Part shown: positions 59,287 to 64,000 of the stretch, piece after piece | Position numbering within the stretch: position 1 is the stretch's first letter | Layout: each line of letters starts with the position of its first letter | Assembly (NCBI GenBank): GCA_020832305.1 | Contig: JAFIEV010000089.1 | Location: 248,001 to 312,000 of the forward strand | DNA: 64,000 bases | Direction of reading: 5' to 3' | DNA from: Cyclobacteriaceae bacterium | Lineage (GTDB): Bacteria > Bacteroidota > Bacteroidia > Cytophagales > Cyclobacteriaceae | Position numbers and translations under genes: made by a program | The notes under the pieces: model-generated | Told to the model about the DNA's origin: nothing | The model's database searches: none | Seen by the model: only the letters and a program-made list of their open reading frames with translations

Positions 59287-59658
59287 TTATTCTTTTTTTC
59301 CCTTTATTGGTATGGACCCTCCGGAGTAAGTAGCAGTGCCTGCCAGTTCACCTTCTTTCAGACTTACTTTAATGGTTACCAGCTCACCTTCGACATAGGC
59401 GTTCATGCTGAGGATGCCTTCTTCCAGACTGGTCTTGCTAAGATCCCGCACAGAGTTGCCGATCTTGATCTGACTATGAAGTTTCCCCTCCTTTTCAGTA
59501 ATGATTAATTGCCCTTTGCTATATTCATAAGGAGCCTGAGGCGCCTCATAATTCCAGGTACCCAACAAGGCATTTTTATCAGGATTGGCCTGCGCGTATG
59601 CGCTGAAAAGAATCAATAGCCCCAGTGAAAAGGACAAAATTTTACCAGTGTTTTTCAT
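59287..59658 (-). CDS. Small secreted protein of unknown function
   Basis: A 123-aa protein with signal peptide to about residue 24 (LILFSAYAQA). The mature part LLGTWNYEAPQAPYEYSKG...TATYSGGSIPIKGKK is beta-rich and lipocalin-like in outline. Its own terminator follows. No named family. Confidence 0.75.
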   Translation of the reverse strand: MKNTGKILSFSLGLLILFSAYAQANPDKNALLGTWNYEAPQAPYEYSKGQLIITEKEGKLHSQIKIGNSVRDLSKTSLEEGILSMNAYVEGELVTIKVSLKEGELAGTATYSGGSIPIKGKKE

Positions 59659-59769
59659 AATATGTTCACAATTAAAATTAACATTAATGAAGTAAAAATA
59701 GACACTACCATTAAAAAAGACAGGTTTTGGAAGGCATTTGGGGTAAGATGTAGGCTTTTAGGGATAAAA

Positions 59770-60618
59770 TTATGCCATCCACCTGCTAAAAGCTTCCTGA
59801 TAACTTCTGGACACAGGGATCAAGGCCTCTGAATAGCCTTCAATTTCGATCATTAATCCTTTAGATGTACGCTGTAAGAGACTCACCTTTCCGGTATTTA
59901 CCATATAGGAACGGTGACAACGCAATACATTGATTTTCTCCATATCGTTTTCCAGTCGCTTCAGGGAGGTACGAATAAGCTCCTTTTTTACTTTTCCCTG
60001 TTTGAGAAAGTAAATTTCAACATAGTTATCAGCCGATTTAAGAAATAAAAGGAGACTGGGTAATACAGACACCTGAACCTCCCCTTTTTCGTCGTATATT
60101 TTTAATAATTCGAGGTTCCGGTCAGGATATACAACCTGTGAAAACTCTGGTTTACGCAGTGATACAAAAAAATACAAAATCAATCCCAATAAGGGAATTA
60201 CCGCCACAAGGGCCGTATATTTAAAAGATACTCTAAATTCATTCAGCATATGCACCAGATCAGGTCTGATATCACCATAAATGAGCGCGAAAACAAATGA
60301 TAAAAGAAAAACTTCAAAAAGACACCAGACAATAAAGCGGCTGAAAGTCAACAGCCTCACTCTAAAAATCCTGCGTATGAAAAACTGACTAAATAATAAA
60401 GTACTAATGGCTATGAGGCTATGTGTTGATAATATCAGATAAATTGGCAAATCCGAGCCAGAATACCAGCGATTTATATTGAAAGGATGGTATAAGTTGA
60501 TAAAAACCAGGGTATATGCACCCAAAAACAAAACATACCAAAGTCTGTGCCGCCATGGTTCCATCCATTGGAATGGGATATCCATCTGCCTGAAGTTTTT
60601 TATCAAATTCGATATCAT
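59770..60618 (-). CDS. Membrane-bound LytTR-family transcriptional regulator
   Basis: A 282-aa protein with four transmembrane helices (about residues 27-45, 57-80, 88-115 and 134-152) and a C-terminal LytTR DNA-binding domain (about 180-280): FLKSADNYVEIYFLKQGKVK, IRTSLKRLENDM, VLRCHRSYMVN and IPVSRSYQEAF. Such proteins sense at the membrane and bind DNA directly without a separate kinase. It is divergent from the DUF2249 operon across 270 bases. Confidence 0.92.
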   Translation of the reverse strand: MISNLIKNFRQMDIPFQWMEPWRHRLWYVLFLGAYTLVFINLYHPFNINRWYSGSDLPIYLILSTHSLIAISTLLFSQFFIRRIFRVRLLTFSRFIVWCLFEVFLLSFVFALIYGDIRPDLVHMLNEFRVSFKYTALVAVIPLLGLILYFFVSLRKPEFSQVVYPDRNLELLKIYDEKGEVQVSVLPSLLLFLKSADNYVEIYFLKQGKVKKELIRTSLKRLENDMEKINVLRCHRSYMVNTGKVSLLQRTSKGLMIEIEGYSEALIPVSRSYQEAFSRWMA

Positions 60619-60819
60619 AAATATATCAGCCGCCCATTTTTAAAAGAAAATAACACTTAAATGTTTTATACAAAACAACAAGATGAACAAAAATACGAAA
60701 AAGCAGTGTATGAATACTAAGTTTATATTTAGGCCTATAAAAAACACTAACCGATTAAATCGCAGATATTCAACTACATGCAATAATATCATATGCCTTA
60801 TTTAAATTTAATCTAAAAT

Positions 60820-60845
60820 AATAAAGGACATACTTGTCCTTTATT
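60820..60845. promoter_or_regulatory. 26-bp palindromic operator (Rrf2 candidate), site 1
   Basis: Perfect 11-bp arms AATAAAGGACA and TGTCCTTTATT around TACT. It covers the -33 TTG of the DUF2249 operon promoter. It matches the 63945-63970 site at 22 of 26 bases. Confidence 0.8.
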
Positions 60846-60864
60846 TGACTATTCCTTATCTTTG
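60834..60864 (+). promoter_or_regulatory. Bacteroidota-type promoter of the DUF2249/Rrf2 operon
   Basis: TTG (60834-60836), 20-base spacer, TATCTTTG (60857-60864), an exact TAnnTTTG; ATG at 60888. The palindrome overlaps the upstream element, so a bound protein would block it. Confidence 0.75.
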
Positions 60865-60887
60865 TAGTTGCAACCTTTGGTTAAGCT

Positions 60888-61706
60888 ATGAACATAACAC
60901 CAAAAACTACGATAGGTGCCATATTAAAATTCAGGCCTGAGGCCCTTGAAAGTCTGGTTAAGCTTTCACCACGATTTTCAAAATTGAAAAATCCAATACT
61001 GAGAAAATTGCTGGCCGGCAGGGCTACCGTGGCCATGGCCTGTGATATTGGAAATTGCCAGCCAGAAGAATTTTTTCAAGCGCTTAAGTCATGGGGCTTT
61101 ACATTTGATCAGAAAACTATAAATAGTACAAAAATGGAAGAATCTCAATCACATGAAAAACTGGCAATGCTAGCCTCTTATGAAATAGTTGACTTAGACG
61201 TAAGGCCGGTGCTTGCAGGAGGGACAGATCCTTTGCATATAATATTAGATAAAGTTAATACCCTCAAAAAAAATCAGGCGCTTAAAATAATTAATACCTT
61301 TAAACCAGCTCCTTTAATTACGCTTTTGGGAAAGAAAGGCTTTGAACACACGGTAAAAAACCCCGCACCTGGACTGATAGAAACCTATTTCTTTAAAACA
61401 GATAACTTTGGTGACAGTGATGAGATCACACCGCTTAAAATTGATTCGGATACTTCAGATTGGCATGTGCTTTACAAAAAATATCAGGATAAGAAAACCA
61501 AGATAGATGTGCGCGGATTGCAACCGCCACAACCGATGACGTTAATTCTGGAGAAACTCGAAAATCTTCCCGATGATGAAGCATTGTTGGTGCAACATGA
61601 AAAAATACCTGTATTCCTGCTTCCCGAGTTGCATAATTTAAACTACAGTTATCAGATTAATGAGGAGAGCGAAAATCAGGTGTCGATTTTGATTTATAAA
61701 GAATAA
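60888..61706 (+). CDS. DUF1858/DUF2249 protein
   Basis: A 272-aa cytoplasmic protein. The N-terminus (about 1-65, TTIGAILKFRPEALESLVKL) is DUF1858-like, as in the N-terminus of RIC/ScdA iron-sulfur repair proteins. Two DUF2249 domains follow (about 97-160 EIVDLDVRPVLAGGTDPLHI; about 208-272 TKIDVRGLQPPQPMTLILEK), TusA-like folds. These occur in Bacteroidota clusters for denitrification or nitrosative stress. First gene of the operon. Confidence 0.88.
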   Translation: MNITPKTTIGAILKFRPEALESLVKLSPRFSKLKNPILRKLLAGRATVAMACDIGNCQPEEFFQALKSWGFTFDQKTINSTKMEESQSHEKLAMLASYEIVDLDVRPVLAGGTDPLHIILDKVNTLKKNQALKIINTFKPAPLITLLGKKGFEHTVKNPAPGLIETYFFKTDNFGDSDEITPLKIDSDTSDWHVLYKKYQDKKTKIDVRGLQPPQPMTLILEKLENLPDDEALLVQHEKIPVFLLPELHNLNYSYQINEESENQVSILIYKE

Positions 61707-61716
61707 ATTTTTTAAA

Positions 61717-62997
61717 ATGATTACCGGAGCCATCCATTTACAGAAAACCACCTCGCACCGGGTTGTATTGCCATTCTACCTATACGCCGCATTTGCACTG
61801 GTTATGGCTGCCTGGATGCTATTCCAAAACAGTCTAGCCCTTACCGGGCATCATTTTCAACCTTCTATACTTGCCATAACTCATGTAATGGCATTGGGCT
61901 GGGGCACCATGCTCATTTTTGGAGCCGCTCATCAGTTATTGCCGGTTTTAATAGAATCTAAATTGTACAGTGAAACACTTGCAATGGCAACTTTCATTCT
62001 TTTAGCTTTGGGTATTCCCTTGCTTTCTTTAGCATTCTATCGTTTCGTTTTCGATGTTTGGGCGCTAAGCGGTGGGACATTAGTCGTGGTGGCTGTACTA
62101 CTGTTTTGCATTAATGCATTTATGAGCGTAGCTAAAGGCGGAAAAGAAAATGTTCATGCCATGTATCTTCTTAGCTCTGCTACCTGGCTTTTATTTACCT
62201 GTTTTTGGGGCTTTTTACTGATGCTGAACTTCACCTCGCATATTTTCGCAAAAAATTCCATAGAATACCTGTCAGCACACGCACATGCCGGTATTATTGG
62301 ATGGTTTTTGTTATTGGTAATAGGCGTAGGAAGCAGACTCATACCCATGTTTCTTATATCGAAATACCAAAATGAAAAGCTGCTTTGGACCGTTTTCTTC
62401 TTGATTAATACAGCGCTGCTTCTATATATACTTCAGCAGATTTTTAGTTTTAATATTACACTTATATACCTGTCTATTGTAATGATTGGTTCTGCATTAC
62501 TATTGTTTGTATGGTATATTCTGGCAGCCTTTAGAGCGAGGATCAAAAAACAAATCGATACACCGATGCAGCTTTCCCTGATTTCAATATTAATGTTACT
62601 GGCACCACTTATAGTAATTTTACTAATGCTAAGTGGTTTTGGTATGGGCGTTAGGGAGGTACTGTATGGTTTTACTGTATTTTTTGGCTGGCTAACAGCC
62701 ATTATCATAGGCATGACTTTCAAAACACTTCCATTTATTGTCTGGAATAAAGTTTATAAACACCAGTTTAATAAAGACCATCAAATAAACCCTCCGAACC
62801 CGGCGAGTCTTTTCAGTCTTACTGTGTATCGAATCTGCCAGTACACCTATGTGACTGGTTTTTTGGGCTTTGCATCCGGAATTGTCATTCATGAAGAAAC
62901 TTTGCTAAAAATATCGGCACTTATCCTTTTGACATCGGCACTTATGTATACCGGCAATGTTTTACTGATCATTTTTCATAAACCAAAAACTGGATAA
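61717..62997 (+). CDS. Twelve-helix cytochrome-oxidase-subunit-I/NnrS-like membrane protein
   Basis: A 426-aa polytopic membrane protein of about 12 helices. Histidines sit in helices as in heme-copper and NnrS relatives: ITHVMALGWGTMLIFGAAHQLLPV, YLSAHAHAGIIGWFLLLVIG and GSRLIPMF. It is shorter than a full cytochrome oxidase subunit I and has no subunit II next to it. NnrS proteins bind heme and protect against NO. It starts 10 bases after the DUF2249 gene and is probably translated with it. Confidence 0.82.
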   Translation: MITGAIHLQKTTSHRVVLPFYLYAAFALVMAAWMLFQNSLALTGHHFQPSILAITHVMALGWGTMLIFGAAHQLLPVLIESKLYSETLAMATFILLALGIPLLSLAFYRFVFDVWALSGGTLVVVAVLLFCINAFMSVAKGGKENVHAMYLLSSATWLLFTCFWGFLLMLNFTSHIFAKNSIEYLSAHAHAGIIGWFLLLVIGVGSRLIPMFLISKYQNEKLLWTVFFLINTALLLYILQQIFSFNITLIYLSIVMIGSALLLFVWYILAAFRARIKKQIDTPMQLSLISILMLLAPLIVILLMLSGFGMGVREVLYGFTVFFGWLTAIIIGMTFKTLPFIVWNKVYKHQFNKDHQINPPNPASLFSLTVYRICQYTYVTGFLGFASGIVIHEETLLKISALILLTSALMYTGNVLLIIFHKPKTG

Positions 62998-62999
62998 TT

Positions 63000-63392
63000 A
63001 TGGAGACATCCCAAATCGGCTATCAGGATGTACTTGAAAGCCTTAAGAAAGTACTTGATCCTGAAATAGGATTAAATATTGTCGACCTTGGCCTAATATA
63101 TGAAATCAATATTCATGAAAACATCAGACAGATTCGCATTGCCATGACGCTAACCACCCAATTTTGCCCCATGGGTAACAGCATTATGGAAAGTGTTAAA
63201 CAGGTGCTTATGAAGGATTTTCCGGAATTTATTCCAATAGTTTCTCTTACATTTGTACCTGAATGGACTCCGGAATTGATTTCAGAGGAAGGTCAGCGCT
63301 TTTTAGGCAAAGCGCCACAAATACCCGATTCCATCCAGGGGAATAAGGAAGGCCTTGGCGTTGGTAAATGGGTAAAAAAAATTTTCAAATGA
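63000..63392 (+). CDS. DUF59/MIP18-family Fe-S cluster assembly protein
   Basis: A 130-aa protein of the DUF59 (PaaD/SufT/MIP18) family: LKKVLDPEIGLNIVDLGLIY and ITMTLTTQFCPMGNSIM-type motif (here IAMTLTTQFCPMGNSIM), VSLTFVPEWTPELISEEG. These proteins help load Fe-S clusters on target proteins. The gene starts 2 bases after the previous stop. It fits an operon for repairing or building iron-sulfur centres under NO or low oxygen. Confidence 0.92.
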   Translation: METSQIGYQDVLESLKKVLDPEIGLNIVDLGLIYEINIHENIRQIRIAMTLTTQFCPMGNSIMESVKQVLMKDFPEFIPIVSLTFVPEWTPELISEEGQRFLGKAPQIPDSIQGNKEGLGVGKWVKKIFK

Positions 63393-63440
63393 TGAATCCA
63401 AAAATGGTAGTTTTCCATATATCTGTAAATTTTAAAAAAT

Positions 63441-63875
63441 ATGTTTTCCAAAGCATGTGAATATGCCATACGTGCTGTGATCTATATATGCCACCAATCT
63501 AAAAATGGAGAAAGGGTTGGACTGAAAGAAATAGCTAAACGCACCGACTCACCAGAGGCTTTTATGGCAAAAATATTACAAAAACTTGTAAAAAACGGGA
63601 TAGTAAGTTCATTGAAAGGACCAACCGGTGGCTTTGTACTCGACAAAGAACAGCAAGAAAAAATAAGGCTGGTCGATATAGTATATGCCATCGATGGTGA
63701 TAATGTTTTTAACGGTTGCGGACTTGGACTCAGAGAATGTTCAGAAGAACAGCCCTGCCCTATTCATGATAAATTTAAAAATATCAGAAATGGCTTGAGT
63801 AAGATGCTGCATCAAACTACCATACACGACCTGGCAGAAGGACTGTCTACGGGTACTTCCTATCTGAGAATTTAA
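63441..63875 (+). CDS. Rrf2-family regulator with three conserved cysteines (NsrR/IscR-like)
   Basis: A 144-aa winged-helix Rrf2 regulator: MFSKACEYAIRAVIYICHQS, LKEIAKRTDSPEAFMAKILQ, GIVSSLKGPTGGFVL. Cysteines 93, 100 and 106 (CGLGLREC, QPCPIH) fit a [2Fe-2S] or [4Fe-4S] sensor as in NsrR (spacing CX6CX5C). Last gene of the operon, 48 bases after DUF59. It is the likely binder of the 26-bp palindromes at 60820 and 63945, giving autoregulation. Confidence 0.92.
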   Translation: MFSKACEYAIRAVIYICHQSKNGERVGLKEIAKRTDSPEAFMAKILQKLVKNGIVSSLKGPTGGFVLDKEQQEKIRLVDIVYAIDGDNVFNGCGLGLRECSEEQPCPIHDKFKNIRNGLSKMLHQTTIHDLAEGLSTGTSYLRI

Positions 63876-63944
63876 TAAACCCAATAAAATTTCATTTAAA
63901 TCCTAAAAAATAGGACAAAAACATGGACTGAAAATTTTTAATTT

Positions 63945-63970
63945 AATAAAGGACTTATTTATCCGTTATT
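63945..63970. promoter_or_regulatory. 26-bp palindromic operator (Rrf2 candidate), site 2
   Basis: AATAAAGGAC-N6-ATCCGTTATT, same length as site 1 with four substitutions. TATACTTG (63975-63982) nearby could be a -7 element, so a regulated gene should start just past the window. Confidence 0.7.
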
Positions 63971-64000
63971 TGTTTATACTTGTAATAGAAATTAAAAAAA

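Overview
The window comes from a Bacteroidota chromosome, most likely a marine Cytophagales-type heterotroph. The evidence is SusC/SusD pairs, FecR-type anti-sigma factors with ECF sigma factors, many S1 sulfatases with lipoprotein signals, promoters of the TTG-N20-TAnnTTTG kind, few Shine-Dalgarno sites, and a Reg_prop/Y_Y_Y-type sensor kinase. This placement is inferred from gene content only; no rRNA or tRNA is present.

Left edge to 4.3 kb (minus strand): an ECF sigma factor, a FecR anti-sigma and a SusC-type receptor that runs off the window. From 4.5 to 13 kb lie a DoxX-like membrane protein, a secreted toroid-type protein that may be a polysaccharide lyase, three envelope proteins (lipoprotein, DUF2147, outer-membrane barrel), YceI, an AbgT-type transporter and two small membrane proteins.

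The core, 13-42 kb, is a sulfated-polysaccharide utilization locus. It has a second ECF sigma/FecR/SusC/SusD cassette (22.7-29.6 kb). Around it sit eight formylglycine-type sulfatases (one frameshifted), three Tat-exported Gfo/Idh/MocA oxidoreductases and a PhoD-like phosphatase. No classical glycoside hydrolase is recognisable. The implied route is: SusCD binds and imports glycan, surface or periplasmic sulfatases desulfate it, and the exported NAD(P)-type oxidoreductases (possibly acting as redox-assisted glycosidases) and the lyase-like protein process the chain. Gaps at 18.4, 20.7 and 37.9-39.3 kb hold REP-like palindromes and direct repeats.

42.6-58.3 kb: an OmpA-family protein; an ECF sigma/TPR pair converging on a TPR-CHAT protease; a Tat-exported DegT-type PLP protein translationally coupled to a neutral-ceramidase-like hydrolase; an ApbE-like lipoprotein; a propeller sensor kinase with a LuxR-type regulator; another ECF sigma factor; and small lipoproteins. 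A decayed efflux outer-membrane gene lies at 58.7-58.9 kb.

59.3-64 kb: a small secreted protein, a membrane LytTR regulator, then an operon of DUF1858/DUF2249 protein, a 12-TM cytochrome-oxidase-subunit-I/NnrS-like protein, a DUF59 Fe-S assembly factor and a three-cysteine Rrf2 regulator. A perfect 26-bp palindrome overlaps the operon promoter and a near-copy ends the window, suggesting an Rrf2-controlled nitrosative or anaerobic regulon that continues past the right edge.
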